A stretch of 64,000 nt of DNA from Lachnospiraceae bacterium (GCA_024404495.1 JAKSPT010000001.1:1-64000), one strand, 5' to 3'; positions 7,654 through 18,060 are shown, counted from the first letter of the stretch. Numbers and translations: made by a program. Notes: generated by a model from the letters alone, not told the origin.

Positions 7654-10275
7654 ATGAAAGGCTTTTCTTTGAAAACAAGGGGGATCGCGGCGGCTTTGCT
7701 GGTCGTTCTGACGCTGCCGCTTTTGCCGTTCCGGATCTTTGCTGCCGGCGGGAAAGTGATCGGGGAACCGACCGCCCTCCGGGCAGAAGACTTCGTTTCT
7801 GTCAGCGGGGGACTTACCGTCAGAGAAACCGAAGGCGATTCCTTCATCATTGACCGAACGGTCCCGTGGGTCGGAAAGAAAACCTCCGCAAACGATTCCG
7901 TCTCGGCGGAGGTCACGGTGGATCTTGACAAGACCCCGGTCCTTTTTCTGACGATGGGCGCGTGCGGAAATCAGTACGACGCGTTCTATGAGATCCTTCC
8001 CTTCGGCGGAAAACATTATATCAACAATAACGACGCCGCAAGCTGGCGGTGGAGCGGTTCCTACCGCATCAACCTTGCCGAGCGGCACAACCTCACGGGA
8101 AAAGTCGTTCTCCGCGTGACGATACAGTCCATTCTGTACGAGGCGCCGTTCGTTGACCTTGAGCGTTATTCGGTCAACGTGAAGGAGATCGGCTTCGGGT
8201 ACGAGGAGGACCTCTCCTTCCCTGCTTTTGTCGGGGACGGTATGGTATTTCAGCAGAATACCGGGATCTGCGTTCCCGGCACCGCAAAGCCGGGCGCGTC
8301 GGTCAGCGCGGCTCTGACCGATCCTCACGGCAAGGCGGAAACCGCCTCGGTCAAAGCGGATGAAAACGGCTCGTTCCTTCTGACCTTCGGGCAGAAGAAA
8401 GGCGGTTACGACGCCTATACCCTGACGGTGACCGACGGGGAAACGGTAAAAACGTTTGACGACGTCCTTGTCGGCGAGGTATGGCTGACGGGCGGTCAGT
8501 CCAATATGGAGTATCAGCTCCGCTGGACGGTCGAAGGGAACGAAATGGGTCCGGAGGCGGCGGACGACCCGTATCTGCGCTGCATCTGCTTCGGGACCGA
8601 TTCCGTCTGGGCAAAGGCGGATTCCTATACCGGGCTGCGCCGCTTCAACGCGGTGGGCTATTACTTTGCGAAGGAGCTCCGCCGGACGCTCGGCGTTCCG
8701 GTCGCCGTGATTGATTCGTCGCACGGCGGTTCGTCGATCTATCAATGGCTCGGCGAGGAGATCCTGAACGACAATCCCGATCTGATGGCCTGTTACAAAT
8801 CAAGAGAGAGTGCCTATCCCCGCACGCCGCAGTTTCTTTACTACGACCAGCGGATCGTGCCGCTGACCGGCTTCCGCTTCCGCGGGCTCGTGTGGTATCA
8901 GGGCGAGGCGAACGTCGGGGACGCCGAAGGAACGTACGCCAAGGCGCTGACGCTTCTCCGCGAAAGCTGGGGCAGGCTTTTCGGCTTTGACGACGGGAAA
9001 ATGCCGATGATCGTAACGCATCTGGCACCCTATCTCTACGGGCCCCCCCTCGAAGGGATCGCGGCGACGGACGCGGAATTTTCAAAAGCCGTCCGCGAAA
9101 TGGGCGGTCCGGCGGCGGAGGTCACGGTCTACGATCTCCCGCTCGAATACAAAACGGAAGCGCAGTTTGCGCCGGACGGCGCGGTACACCCCGCACACAA
9201 GGAAGCGCTCGGAAAGCGGCTTGCCGCCTCCGCGTCGGCGCTCCTGTACGGCGCCGATCACGAAAGCACCGCTCCGGTCATGAAATCCTTTGAGGCGAAA
9301 AACGGCGCGGTCTATCTGACGTTCGATCACGTCGGCGACGGTCTGAAAACGGCAGGGACGGATACCGTGCGCGGATTCTGCGTCTGCGCGGCGGACGGCG
9401 TGTTCTATCCGGCGGACGCGGTGATCCTTTCCGGCGATACGGTAAGGGTAACGAGCGACTATATTGAAAACCCGGTCGGCGCGTCCTACGCCTACACGAC
9501 CTATAATATGGCGGCAAATCTTTACGGCACGGACGGAAACGAGGTCCTTTTCCCGGTCGTTCCCTTCCGGACGCCAAACGTCACGGCGCCGCGCTTCTTC
9601 CACTCCTGCGAGTGGACGTACTGCGACGGGGAAACGATCTGGCGCGGCTTCCCGCAGGGTCAGGCGGAATATTGCCCGGCGTGGGAAACCGAGGACGGCG
9701 TGATCTCCTTCAGCGAAACGGATAAGGTTGCCGGAACGGCATCCCTGAAGCTTGACTATCATTCCGACGGGGAGGGGCTCGTAACGCTTTGCCCGAACGT
9801 TTCCGTTTCCGGAACGGCTGTGGACTACGACGCCGATTTTTCAAATTGCAAAGCGCTCCGTCTGTACCTGAAGGCAGACGGCACCGTCTCCCTGAAAGCG
9901 GTCCGGATCAATGACGGCGAAATCGCGGTCAACGAAAAGCTCGGCTCCGAATGGACGGCGGTCAACGTCGATCTGAGCGGCGTCGGAGAGCGGAATCCCG
10001 TAAAGGATATCGGCTTCGTGTTTGAAACCGATCCCGGGGCACGCGGAACGCTTTATCTGGACGAGATCACCTTCGGCGCGGACGCGGCGTCCTATCATCC
10101 GTACGTCAGTACGGAGGAAGCAGATACTGCCGACAGCGCGAGTGCCGAAACAACCGACGTGCAAAAGAAGACCGGCGGCGTGGATCCGGTAATCGTCATA
10201 GCTCCCATCGTCGGAATCGGGATCGGCGTTCTCGCTTTCGTCATTACGAAGAAAGCGGGCAAAAAAGAGACCTGA
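7654..10275 (+). CDS. Membrane-anchored sialate O-acetylesterase (SASA family)
   Basis: An 873-residue secreted protein: signal peptide at the N-terminus, a long extracellular part, and a C-terminal membrane helix (about 845-865) ending in TKKAGKKET. The catalytic domain is of the SASA (SGNH-like) type: GGQSNM with the nucleophile Ser283, the SSHGGSSIYQW block, LVWYQGEANV, and the Asp508/His512 pair in DGAVHP. Such enzymes remove O-acetyl groups from sialic acids or from plant glycans such as acetyl-xylan. Between residues about 190 and 275 is an Ig-like linker; the last 200 residues look like a carbohydrate-binding beta-sandwich. It stands alone with its own consensus promoter. The 7654 start has AAAGGCGG upstream and opens straight into a signal sequence. 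Confidence 0.88.
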   Translation: MKGFSLKTRGIAAALLVVLTLPLLPFRIFAAGGKVIGEPTALRAEDFVSVSGGLTVRETEGDSFIIDRTVPWVGKKTSANDSVSAEVTVDLDKTPVLFLTMGACGNQYDAFYEILPFGGKHYINNNDAASWRWSGSYRINLAERHNLTGKVVLRVTIQSILYEAPFVDLERYSVNVKEIGFGYEEDLSFPAFVGDGMVFQQNTGICVPGTAKPGASVSAALTDPHGKAETASVKADENGSFLLTFGQKKGGYDAYTLTVTDGETVKTFDDVLVGEVWLTGGQSNMEYQLRWTVEGNEMGPEAADDPYLRCICFGTDSVWAKADSYTGLRRFNAVGYYFAKELRRTLGVPVAVIDSSHGGSSIYQWLGEEILNDNPDLMACYKSRESAYPRTPQFLYYDQRIVPLTGFRFRGLVWYQGEANVGDAEGTYAKALTLLRESWGRLFGFDDGKMPMIVTHLAPYLYGPPLEGIAATDAEFSKAVREMGGPAAEVTVYDLPLEYKTEAQFAPDGAVHPAHKEALGKRLAASASALLYGADHESTAPVMKSFEAKNGAVYLTFDHVGDGLKTAGTDTVRGFCVCAADGVFYPADAVILSGDTVRVTSDYIENPVGASYAYTTYNMAANLYGTDGNEVLFPVVPFRTPNVTAPRFFHSCEWTYCDGETIWRGFPQGQAEYCPAWETEDGVISFSETDKVAGTASLKLDYHSDGEGLVTLCPNVSVSGTAVDYDADFSNCKALRLYLKADGTVSLKAVRINDGEIAVNEKLGSEWTAVNVDLSGVGERNPVKDIGFVFETDPGARGTLYLDEITFGADAASYHPYVSTEEADTADSASAETTDVQKKTGGVDPVIVIAPIVGIGIGVLAFVITKKAGKKET

Positions 10276-10306
10276 CGCCGCATTGCCGCATTTTTCCATA
10301 AAGATA

Positions 10307-10335
10307 TTGAAAACGCGGCGAAGCTATGTTATAAT
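10307..10335 (+). promoter_or_regulatory. Promoter of the leucine-rich-repeat gene
   Basis: TTGAAA at 10307-10312, 17 bases, TATAAT at 10330-10335. GGAGGG at 10356-10361 then sets the start at 10367. Confidence 0.85.
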
Positions 10336-10366
10336 CATGGCAACCAAATAATCATGGAGGGCAGTC

Positions 10367-13300
10367 ATGAGAAAGAGAAACAAAATCTTCACGGCGGTCA
10401 TTACGGCAGCGCTGCTGCTGATATTGACGTGCGCCTTTGCGGGCACGGTATCCGCGGAGACTCTGCGCGGTTCCTGCGGTACCGACGTGTATTACGAATA
10501 CGACCGGACGACGCACACGCTGAGCATTGCTTACGAGGCTCCGGCAGGCACACCGGGACGCGCAAGCGGTGAGATGCTGCAAGGTGAATGCTTCCGGTCG
10601 ATCCGCGATGAGGTCGAGCACCTGATCATCGGAGAAGGCGTCAAAAAGCTCAAAAATGAAAATTTTCTTAAATTCACAGCGTTAACGGATATTTCCGTTC
10701 CGGAAAGCGTAGAGGAGATCGGATCCAGCACGTTTTTTGGACTGCCGTCTCTTGAAACGATAACGGTCGATCCCGACAACCGGTGGTACTATTCCCAAAC
10801 GGGGTGCCTTGTTCAGCGTGACAGAACCGCCGCCGGCAGAAACACCCTGATATTAGGCTCAAACCACTGCCGCATTCCGAACGACGGTACGATAAAGGTC
10901 ATCGACAGCGGTGCCTTTTATGAAAGCCGCTGCGAATTCCAGAACGGCTATCTGCTGATCCCCACCGGAGTGGAGACGATCAGACCCTCTGCCTTCTACG
11001 GCTGTCGGAGCATACATACCCTCGTCCTGCCGGATACCCTGCTCTTCAGCCCGGGCGAAGGTCTGTTGATCGATGCTTTCAACCAGTGCAGCAATCTGAA
11101 AACGGTATATAACGAATGCAGCATAATCACTCTGGATCAGGACGATTTCGTAAACCCCAATAACTCTTACGATCACGTGCTGCCGATGATTATCCACAAC
11201 GCGCGCAACGCAGACAACGTCACCAGTGATATTGTTGTGCGCACCAACTACGGCACCTCCTACGTCTGCGTATGGAACGACGGAGCGGCCTTCGTTCGCG
11301 GCTTCGGAAGCGCGTCTCGTAATTCCACCAGTCCTTATTTTCGCACCACCGCCAGAAAGATCGTCTTTGAGGAAGGGATCACGACGATTGCAGCCAACGG
11401 CTTCTCCGGCTGCTGCGCCGAAGAGCTCCTCTTCCCCGATTCCCTCAGTACGATCAAGTCGAACGCTTTCAGTGATATGAGCCATCTGAACGGGGGTCTC
11501 GTGATCCCCAAGGGAGTCACAAGGATTGAAAGCTCTGCCTTCTTAAACTGTGCTAACCTCCAATTCACGGAGGTGTACGCCGACGATATCGTTATCGGAT
11601 CGAACGCGTTTGCGGGCTGCACCGACAATACGCTGCTGATCAACCACGGCAGCATGGAATTCGTTCCCGGAAGCAAGGAAAACGGTTGTATCGCCTATTA
11701 CTGCGACGATATCTACCGCGACGAGGATATCACGGCAGTCGGCAGCGCGGGTGATGACGTGACCGTCACCTGTTGGAGCAGCGGTCTCATCCGTTTCGAG
11801 GGAAGCGGCTCCGCCGACCGCGTCTTCTCCGAACCGACCTCCGGACTTTTCCGCCGCGACGCGAGAAAGGTCCTGCTTCTGGACAAAGATATCACCTGCG
11901 TCGACGCGGAAGCCTTCCGTAACTCGGGCTTTACCTTTGACCGGATCGTTGTCGAAAGACCCAACGAAGTGTTCTCCGACAACAAGCTTTATCTGATCGA
12001 GGAATCCGGGAAAAGACTCGTTCTTGCGGCGAACCGATGCGGCATCCCCTCCGACGGCTCCGTCCTCGTCATCGGCGCGTATTCCTATACCGGAAATCAG
12101 GTCGTCGACTGCGCCGGCGAATACAGCGGTCTGATCTTCCCCGGTTGTATCGAAGAGATCGAAGACTGTGCTTTCCGCGGCAGCTTAGGCATCGACCGCA
12201 TATACAATCTCAATCCGAACTTTGAATTCAGAACCCGTTCCCGGGGATACGGTGACATCGCAATATACGCACAGACGGTATATAACTTCATGGGCAGCGA
12301 CTCCTCCCGGCATAAGTACCTTACGGAAGAGCTGGAGAGCCACTACGCGCGTGACGAAATGCTCCGTGCACTTGCCGAAGGTCACATGATCTTGAGGAGC
12401 GACGATCCCCCGCCGCACATGGATTATTCCGGGGGAGGAACCGATTCCGTGATATGTCATCTCGTCCGGATCGGGAGACTCGACGCTGCTTACATTGCGC
12501 GCCCCGTGTACCTGCTTCTGTTCGAGGGAAGCGGCAGTATCAACCCGAACACGGCACTGAGCAGAAGCCTGAACAACCCCCGGGGTGTGTGGCAGAGCGA
12601 ATACACTTCCGGTGTAAAGGGCGTCGTTATCGCACCCGGGATAACCGGGATCGGGGGCAGCGCTTTCTCTTCCTACGTCAGATCTCTGACCGAGGTCCAT
12701 CTGCCCTGTACCCTTACGCATATCGACAACCGGGCTTTCACTTATTGTCCGAGCCTTCGTTTTGTCACTTCCATAACGCAGGATAACGGATGGCAGAACG
12801 CGCTGCCGATGAAAATCGGCGAACATGCCTTTGAAGCGTGCCCGCTTCCCGATATTATGATCGGCGCGAACGTCAGAGAGGTCGCAATTGCGGCGTTCGT
12901 CGAGGTGGACGACTGCGCTTCGGTCAAGGTCGATGAAAGAAACAGATTCTACTATTCGTGGGGAAACTGCATCATCAGAAAAGTCGGCGGGGTCGTGATG
13001 AAGGGCTGCAAGATCAGCGAGATCCCGAACGACGGTACCATAACCTCGATCACGAACTACGCCTTTTACAAGAGCGCCATCCGCAGCGTGCTGATCCCCG
13101 AGGGCGTGACGTACATCGGAGAATACGCGTTTGCAAGCACGGCTCTTACCTCTCTGACCCTGCCTTCGACCATCAAGAAGATCGACTCCTATGCGTTTGA
13201 GCAAACGGCCAAGATAACGAACGAGCTCGTGATCCCGTACGGAACGGAATTCATCGGTCCTTGGGCCTTTGCCTCCAGCTCGGTGACCGGATACCTCGTT

Positions 13301-14350
13301 CTTCCCGAAACCCTGACGACTCTCGCATATCATTCCTTCCACGCGAGCAAGATCACCGGGCTGCGGCTTCCGTATTCCCTCTCGGAAATAGAATACGGTA
13401 CGTTTATGGACTGCAAGCAGCTCAGAGAAGAAGTGTTTATTCCCGGATCGATCAGAAAGATCTGCGCTTATGCGTTCAAGGGCTGCTCCGCCCTCGAAAC
13501 GGTGACGTTCGCAGACGAAGAGCCCATCCTTGACGTGAACGGAAACGGACCCGCGTTCGGTCTGCAAAAAATCAATTTAGAGGCGTTTATGGACTGCACC
13601 TCGCTCAGAGGGCAGCTTTTCATCCCACAGACGGTAGAAATAATTGGAGAAAGAGCGTTCAAAAACTGCACGTCGCTCGAGGAGCTCGTCATCGCTGACG
13701 TGCCGGCAGGCATCAGACGCAATCAGACGTCCTCCGGCTGCAGTTACGGCATGGAGATTTGGGATGAAGCGTTCATGAACTGCTCGGGGCTTGACGGTCA
13801 GCTTGTCATCCCTCCGAGCGTCGGTCTCATCTCCCTCTCGGCATTTGAAAACTGCACAGGGCTTGACGGCGTCGTTTTCCGGGTCCGCGAGGCACACATG
13901 GAACGGGACGGTAACGGAAGATACTTTGAAGTGCCCGAACTCGGCATCCGCGAGATCGAAGATTATGCGTTCGCCAACTGTACCGGATTCAAGCTTGATC
14001 TTACGATCCCCCATACGCTCAAGTATCTGGGAGACAGGGCATTCAAAAACTGCTATTCCGTCAATTATCAGCTCGGCATCCATGCAAATTATCCGGTGCG
14101 GCCGAATCTGCTCGTCGAGCTCGGTACTGACTATATAGGAACGTGTTCGTTTGAGAACTGCCCGTACATCAGCGGTCGGATTTACGTGGATTCCCATACG
14201 CAGGTCGAATCTCCCGTAGCGCCCGGTTCCCCGGACATCGCCATCGTACGGATCGGCGGCGTCCTGCCCTTCACGGGCACCGTTACAAGCGCACCGCCCC
14301 CTGCGTTCACGGCAGCGGATGACAGACGCGTCACCGTTCAATATCTCTGA
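10367..14350 (+). CDS. Large secreted leucine-rich-repeat protein, BspA type (LRR_5)
   Basis: A 1327-residue protein with a signal peptide ending near TVSAE. The rest is built of about 28 LRR_5 repeats with the core I-x-x-I-x-x-x-A-F-x-x-C, for example VTRIESSAFLNC, VEIIGERAFKNC and IREIEDYAFANC. BspA-type LRR proteins of gut and oral bacteria are surface adhesins binding host matrix or other cells. Non-LRR islands interrupt the array, including a segment with TDSVICHLVRIGRLDA near 700. There is no C-terminal helix or sorting motif: the chain stops at VTVQYL, so it is either released or held non-covalently. Codon use and GC are like the neighbours. It stands as a single gene between its own promoter and a strong terminator. 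Confidence 0.9.
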   Translation: MRKRNKIFTAVITAALLLILTCAFAGTVSAETLRGSCGTDVYYEYDRTTHTLSIAYEAPAGTPGRASGEMLQGECFRSIRDEVEHLIIGEGVKKLKNENFLKFTALTDISVPESVEEIGSSTFFGLPSLETITVDPDNRWYYSQTGCLVQRDRTAAGRNTLILGSNHCRIPNDGTIKVIDSGAFYESRCEFQNGYLLIPTGVETIRPSAFYGCRSIHTLVLPDTLLFSPGEGLLIDAFNQCSNLKTVYNECSIITLDQDDFVNPNNSYDHVLPMIIHNARNADNVTSDIVVRTNYGTSYVCVWNDGAAFVRGFGSASRNSTSPYFRTTARKIVFEEGITTIAANGFSGCCAEELLFPDSLSTIKSNAFSDMSHLNGGLVIPKGVTRIESSAFLNCANLQFTEVYADDIVIGSNAFAGCTDNTLLINHGSMEFVPGSKENGCIAYYCDDIYRDEDITAVGSAGDDVTVTCWSSGLIRFEGSGSADRVFSEPTSGLFRRDARKVLLLDKDITCVDAEAFRNSGFTFDRIVVERPNEVFSDNKLYLIEESGKRLVLAANRCGIPSDGSVLVIGAYSYTGNQVVDCAGEYSGLIFPGCIEEIEDCAFRGSLGIDRIYNLNPNFEFRTRSRGYGDIAIYAQTVYNFMGSDSSRHKYLTEELESHYARDEMLRALAEGHMILRSDDPPPHMDYSGGGTDSVICHLVRIGRLDAAYIARPVYLLLFEGSGSINPNTALSRSLNNPRGVWQSEYTSGVKGVVIAPGITGIGGSAFSSYVRSLTEVHLPCTLTHIDNRAFTYCPSLRFVTSITQDNGWQNALPMKIGEHAFEACPLPDIMIGANVREVAIAAFVEVDDCASVKVDERNRFYYSWGNCIIRKVGGVVMKGCKISEIPNDGTITSITNYAFYKSAIRSVLIPEGVTYIGEYAFASTALTSLTLPSTIKKIDSYAFEQTAKITNELVIPYGTEFIGPWAFASSSVTGYLVLPETLTTLAYHSFHASKITGLRLPYSLSEIEYGTFMDCKQLREEVFIPGSIRKICAYAFKGCSALETVTFADEEPILDVNGNGPAFGLQKINLEAFMDCTSLRGQLFIPQTVEIIGERAFKNCTSLEELVIADVPAGIRRNQTSSGCSYGMEIWDEAFMNCSGLDGQLVIPPSVGLISLSAFENCTGLDGVVFRVREAHMERDGNGRYFEVPELGIREIEDYAFANCTGFKLDLTIPHTLKYLGDRAFKNCYSVNYQLGIHANYPVRPNLLVELGTDYIGTCSFENCPYISGRIYVDSHTQVESPVAPGSPDIAIVRIGGVLPFTGTVTSAPPPAFTAADDRRVTVQYL

Positions 14351-14365
14351 TACCGAATAAAAACC

Positions 14366-14393
14366 AAAGGACCCGGTTCATCCGGGTCCTTTT
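14366..14393. terminator. Bidirectional Rho-independent terminator
   Basis: AAAGGACCCGG, TTCAT loop, CCGGGTCCTTTT. It lies between the convergent LRR gene and the SGNH esterase gene. Confidence 0.92.
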
Positions 14394-14414
14394 GATTCTG
14401 CATTTTCATTCCGC

Positions 14415-15023
14415 TCATTTTTTCTTCGCGATAAAATCACGGAGGACCGAGGCGACCCTGTCGGCAACGACGGCGTAGCCGATCGGGGTGAAATGACCGC
14501 CGTCCTCCCGGATCCCCTCCGGTCCGATCCCGGCGCTGACGGTGTAAAGGTCGTTCAGCGGGACCGAAAGCTCGTCCGCGATCCCGGCGATCGTTTCGTT
14601 CATCTGCGGGAGCAGCGTGATCCAGTTGTGATCGGGCTCCATCGAGCGCGGCTCGTATAGAACGGTGCAGTTCGCAAGGACGATACGCTCCGTTCCGATC
14701 CTCTTTAACAGCTCTACCGTCTTTTCGCGGTAGAGATCAAGCGTTTTCATGTGGCCGCAATGGTGCCCATGATTGAAATGGATCACGTCGTACCGGTTTT
14801 CCCGCACGAAGGTCATGATCAGTCTGTGGAAGATCGGCATATCCACCGAGTAGGCGAGCGCGAGGTAATCCACGCAGAATTCCCCCTTCAGCCGCTCCTT
14901 CACCGCCTGATAATACCCTTCCGTGATCGAATCGCCGATCAGCAGAACGCGCGGAAGATCGTGCTTTTCGGTATCAACGCTGTTGAATCTGACCCATTCG
15001 ATGTCTTCTCTTCTGACTCTCAT
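14415..15023 (-). CDS. SGNH/GDSL-family hydrolase
   Basis: A 202-residue cytoplasmic esterase. Block I is LLIGDSITEG with nucleophile Ser32 and block V is DGGHF with Asp174 and His177. The usual block III Gly-x-Asn-Asp is replaced by HFNHGHH at 82-88, which keeps an Asn but changes the oxyanion environment. It is the last gene of the kinase-aldolase-mannosidase-isomerase operon, 6 bases after the isomerase stop. A role in deacylating sugars before the mannosidase acts is an inference from context. Confidence 0.85.
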   Translation of the reverse strand: MRVRREDIEWVRFNSVDTEKHDLPRVLLIGDSITEGYYQAVKERLKGEFCVDYLALAYSVDMPIFHRLIMTFVRENRYDVIHFNHGHHCGHMKTLDLYREKTVELLKRIGTERIVLANCTVLYEPRSMEPDHNWITLLPQMNETIAGIADELSVPLNDLYTVSAGIGPEGIREDGGHFTPIGYAVVADRVASVLRDFIAKKK

Positions 15024-15029
15024 CTGTTG

Positions 15030-15713
15030 TCACCAGTCCACCTTGATGTCGGAATAGTCCATCTGCATCAGATACAGCGGTTCCTCGTCCTCTTCGATCT
15101 TGGGGAATCTGCCGGGGACGCTGTAAAAACGGTTGTCGACGCGGTCGTCGTTGACCTTGGAGACCTCGCCGATCAGCACCGGGGCTTCTTCCGCCCAGAA
15201 CTGATGGTAGATGCCGGGATAATAGGTCACGCTCTCGCCCGGCTTGATCTTAATGATCGAGCCCGCCTTGACGTAATAGTTTCTGCCGTCCTGACTGACC
15301 ATGACGTCGGTATCCGCAAATTCGCCGTCGGGCGTGGAATTGTAAAGCTGCATGGCAAGCACACCGCCGCCGCGGTTGATAATGTCTTCCATCTTTTTGA
15401 AATGGAAATGGAAGGGCGTGATCTGCCCGACCTTGGAGATCAGAAGCTTTTCGCAGTAGGACTTGATATACCTGTCGTCGTTGAAGTTGCCGTTGCGGAG
15501 GGTGAACATCAGAAGACCGACCTTGTCGTAGTCGCCGCTGCCGAAATCGGTGATATCCCAGCCCAGCATATTGTCCTTGATCTCGTCGTATTCCGCGCCC
15601 TTGGTCGCCCATTCCTTTTTGCCCCAGAAGGCGTACGGGGGCAGTAAGAACTGCTTCTCGTTCGCAAAAGCGACCGCTTCGCGTAAGATCCGATTGATTT
15701 CGCTTCTCTTCAT
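15030..15713 (-). CDS. D-lyxose/D-mannose ketol-isomerase family (cupin)
   Basis: A 227-residue cupin enzyme matching the D-lyxose isomerase family, which interconverts D-lyxose and D-xylulose and also D-mannose and D-fructose. The metal site is visible: His102 and His104 with Glu109 in FHFHFKKMED, and His170 in GIYHQFW. Its position directly downstream of an alpha-mannosidase makes mannose the likelier physiological substrate (inference). Downstream of it in metabolism would come the FGGY kinase and class II aldolase of the same operon. AAAGGAGAT precedes the ATG; 13 bases separate it from the mannosidase stop. Confidence 0.88.
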   Translation of the reverse strand: MKRSEINRILREAVAFANEKQFLLPPYAFWGKKEWATKGAEYDEIKDNMLGWDITDFGSGDYDKVGLLMFTLRNGNFNDDRYIKSYCEKLLISKVGQITPFHFHFKKMEDIINRGGGVLAMQLYNSTPDGEFADTDVMVSQDGRNYYVKAGSIIKIKPGESVTYYPGIYHQFWAEEAPVLIGEVSKVNDDRVDNRFYSVPGRFPKIEEDEEPLYLMQMDYSDIKVDW

Positions 15714-15726
15714 CGTTTATCTCCTT

Positions 15727-18018
15727 TTATTGTTCGATCAGGTTGATTTCTTTTACGGTTTCCCCGTCGATCAGTACCGTTCTGATCTCGTAGGGCTTCA
15801 TGCGGATCGGGAAAACGTTCCCGAAGAAGGTGACCTTTGCTTCGGTCTTTTTTCCCGCCGTTTCCACGAAGCGGAGGACGGTCCCCTCTCCGTCGGTCTT
15901 GTCCTTGATGACCGTGAACGCGACGTTTTCGCTGTCGATCCCGGCGTAAGACCGGGTCGGGGGAAGCGTTCCGCCGTGATTCGCCTCGATAACGATATGG
16001 GGCGGATTCTGAAACGCGCTCACGTTTTTTGCGGTCGTTCCTTCGAGATCCACGCGGAGCTTCCCCTCCGTGACACCGCGGGAAAGGATATCGTAATCGT
16101 AATCCTTCAGCTCTTCCAGCCGCAGGTCGCCGCAGATCACGTTGCGGAAAACCGTGATGCCGAGCTTCCCGCCGCAAAGATTGTAGGCAAAGGCGGAATC
16201 CGGCAGATAGGTGACGCCGTCCGCCGTCAGCCACTCGCCGAGGGGGACGTCCCTTTCCGTTTTCCCGCGTTCGATACTGCCGTAGGGGACGGAAACGCGG
16301 TGTCTGCCGTTCTTCACCCGGCTTTCAAGCTTGAAGACGACCGCTTTTTCATTGCTGTTGACGACGTATTTCAGATCAAAATACCGTTCGCCCGCGTAAA
16401 CCGTGTAATACAGGTCGATCACGGAATCGCGGAATTTATAGTTTTCGCGGATGACCGTGCGCAGCTCCCCGCTTTCGAGGATCTCCGTCCCGCGCAGCTT
16501 CATTCCCGGCAGGATCCTCCCGTATTTTTCGATATTGAACGCCCACGTGTCACCGGGGTCCTCCCGGAACACCGGCTTCAGCAGTTCCTTTGCGATCGGA
16601 ACGCCGTTTTCGTCCCGTATCTCCGCGATCCCGCCGCGCTTTTCGTCAAATACGAATACGTATTTCCCGTTATCGACCGTAGGATAGCCGCAGGGGACCT
16701 TCCGGTCGTCCTCGTTCGTCTGTATCACCCGATAGGTTTTGTACCCGAACGGGGGCACGTCGAGCTTCGTGACGAAGCGGGAACGGAACTTCGGGATCAC
16801 GGCTTTTGCCTCGATGATCTGGCAGGGATAGCGCTTTCCGGTCTCATCCTCAAGCGCAAGCCCCTTGTCGTACCAGTCGAACTCGTGCGCCCACTGGAGC
16901 TCACTTTCGAGATAGCCGTCAAACGCCTCCCCGTTGAAATTCCATACGATGAGGTTCCACACCGTGTCGGGGTTTTTGCCGACGGTGTCGATTTTGCGGC
17001 AGACCGACTGCACGGCGTAATTCATGATCTCGTCCGCGGTGGAGATCGCCCTGCCGTAAAGATCACGGGAATCCTCGTACGCTTCCTTAATGCAGGAGCC
17101 GCCCATGATATCGTGGAACTGATTGAAAAGCACGTCCTGCCAGCATCCGGTAAGTCTTCCGTCCTTTCTCCCGGCGAAGACGAGTGCCTTCTCGGCGTTC
17201 AGGAGGGCGTTTTCCGCGATACGGTTATACCGCTTCGTCGCCGGATGATCGGCAAAAACGCCGAAATCGCCGGTCATCAGCTCGCCCTTCACCGTGGTTC
17301 CGGGGTGCTGATGCAGGAAGAAGTTTTTTACCGTGGAAAAGACCGCGTTCTCCCGGCTCTCGATCACCGCGATATCCTTTTTCGTCGGAGCGCCGCCGTG
17401 GTCGGTGACGCCGAAGACGACCATGCTGTCCTGTTCGGCTTTTTCGTCGGAACGGTCGAGCGTCTTTTCAAGCTCCTTGCTGTACACGTCGTCCGAACGG
17501 CAGGCGGAAACCGTCGAGCCGTCGAGTCCTTTCCAGAGGAAGCAGTCCTTTTCCAAAGGGAGATATTTCTTTTCCGGGCGGACGAAGCAGTAATACTTAA
17601 CCCCGCTCTTTTTTAAGATCTGGGGAAGCTGCGGGCTGTGCCCGAAGCTGTCGACGTTGAAAACGCATTCGGAGCGGACGCCGAAGGTATCAAAAAGGTA
17701 TTTCTGCCCGTAAAGACCCTGCCGGACGTAGCTTTCGCCGCTCGCCGAACAGCAGTCGGGCTGCAGCCACCACGCCTCGCAAAGATCCCAGCGTCCTTCC
17801 TTTACCCGTTCCCTGATCTCTTCAAAGAGTTCGGGATCGGTGTTTCTGATCCACTCGAAAACGGGAGGCGTCGCAAAGGAATAGGTAAACTCCGGCGTTT
17901 CCTTCATCCGGTCCAGTGCCGAACGGAAGGTCGCGCGGATCGACGCCATCGCCTCGTCCCAGGTCCAGAGCCACACCGGATCGAAGTGCGTATTCCCGAT
18001 CATATAATTCTTTTTCAT
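15727..18018 (-). CDS. Alpha-mannosidase, glycoside hydrolase family 38
   Basis: A 763-residue cytoplasmic enzyme, shorter than the 850-1000 residues usual for GH38. The zinc-binding start HFDPVWLW (His11, Asp13), the nucleophile region FNVDSFGHSPQLP (Asp123) and NQFHDIMGGSC (His302) are all present. The C-terminal 450 residues are the beta-sandwich region typical of the family, trimmed. GH38 enzymes remove alpha-linked mannose from N-glycan fragments or mannosyl oligosaccharides. AAGGAGG lies 5 bases upstream of the ATG. It is the third gene of a five-gene operon, after the aldolase (42-base gap) and before the isomerase (13-base gap). Confidence 0.93.
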   Translation of the reverse strand: MKKNYMIGNTHFDPVWLWTWDEAMASIRATFRSALDRMKETPEFTYSFATPPVFEWIRNTDPELFEEIRERVKEGRWDLCEAWWLQPDCCSASGESYVRQGLYGQKYLFDTFGVRSECVFNVDSFGHSPQLPQILKKSGVKYYCFVRPEKKYLPLEKDCFLWKGLDGSTVSACRSDDVYSKELEKTLDRSDEKAEQDSMVVFGVTDHGGAPTKKDIAVIESRENAVFSTVKNFFLHQHPGTTVKGELMTGDFGVFADHPATKRYNRIAENALLNAEKALVFAGRKDGRLTGCWQDVLFNQFHDIMGGSCIKEAYEDSRDLYGRAISTADEIMNYAVQSVCRKIDTVGKNPDTVWNLIVWNFNGEAFDGYLESELQWAHEFDWYDKGLALEDETGKRYPCQIIEAKAVIPKFRSRFVTKLDVPPFGYKTYRVIQTNEDDRKVPCGYPTVDNGKYVFVFDEKRGGIAEIRDENGVPIAKELLKPVFREDPGDTWAFNIEKYGRILPGMKLRGTEILESGELRTVIRENYKFRDSVIDLYYTVYAGERYFDLKYVVNSNEKAVVFKLESRVKNGRHRVSVPYGSIERGKTERDVPLGEWLTADGVTYLPDSAFAYNLCGGKLGITVFRNVICGDLRLEELKDYDYDILSRGVTEGKLRVDLEGTTAKNVSAFQNPPHIVIEANHGGTLPPTRSYAGIDSENVAFTVIKDKTDGEGTVLRFVETAGKKTEAKVTFFGNVFPIRMKPYEIRTVLIDGETVKEINLIEQ

Positions 18019-18060
18019 CCGGTCCTCCTTGTCTGCAATCGGCGCGGGAAGCCGTCTGTT

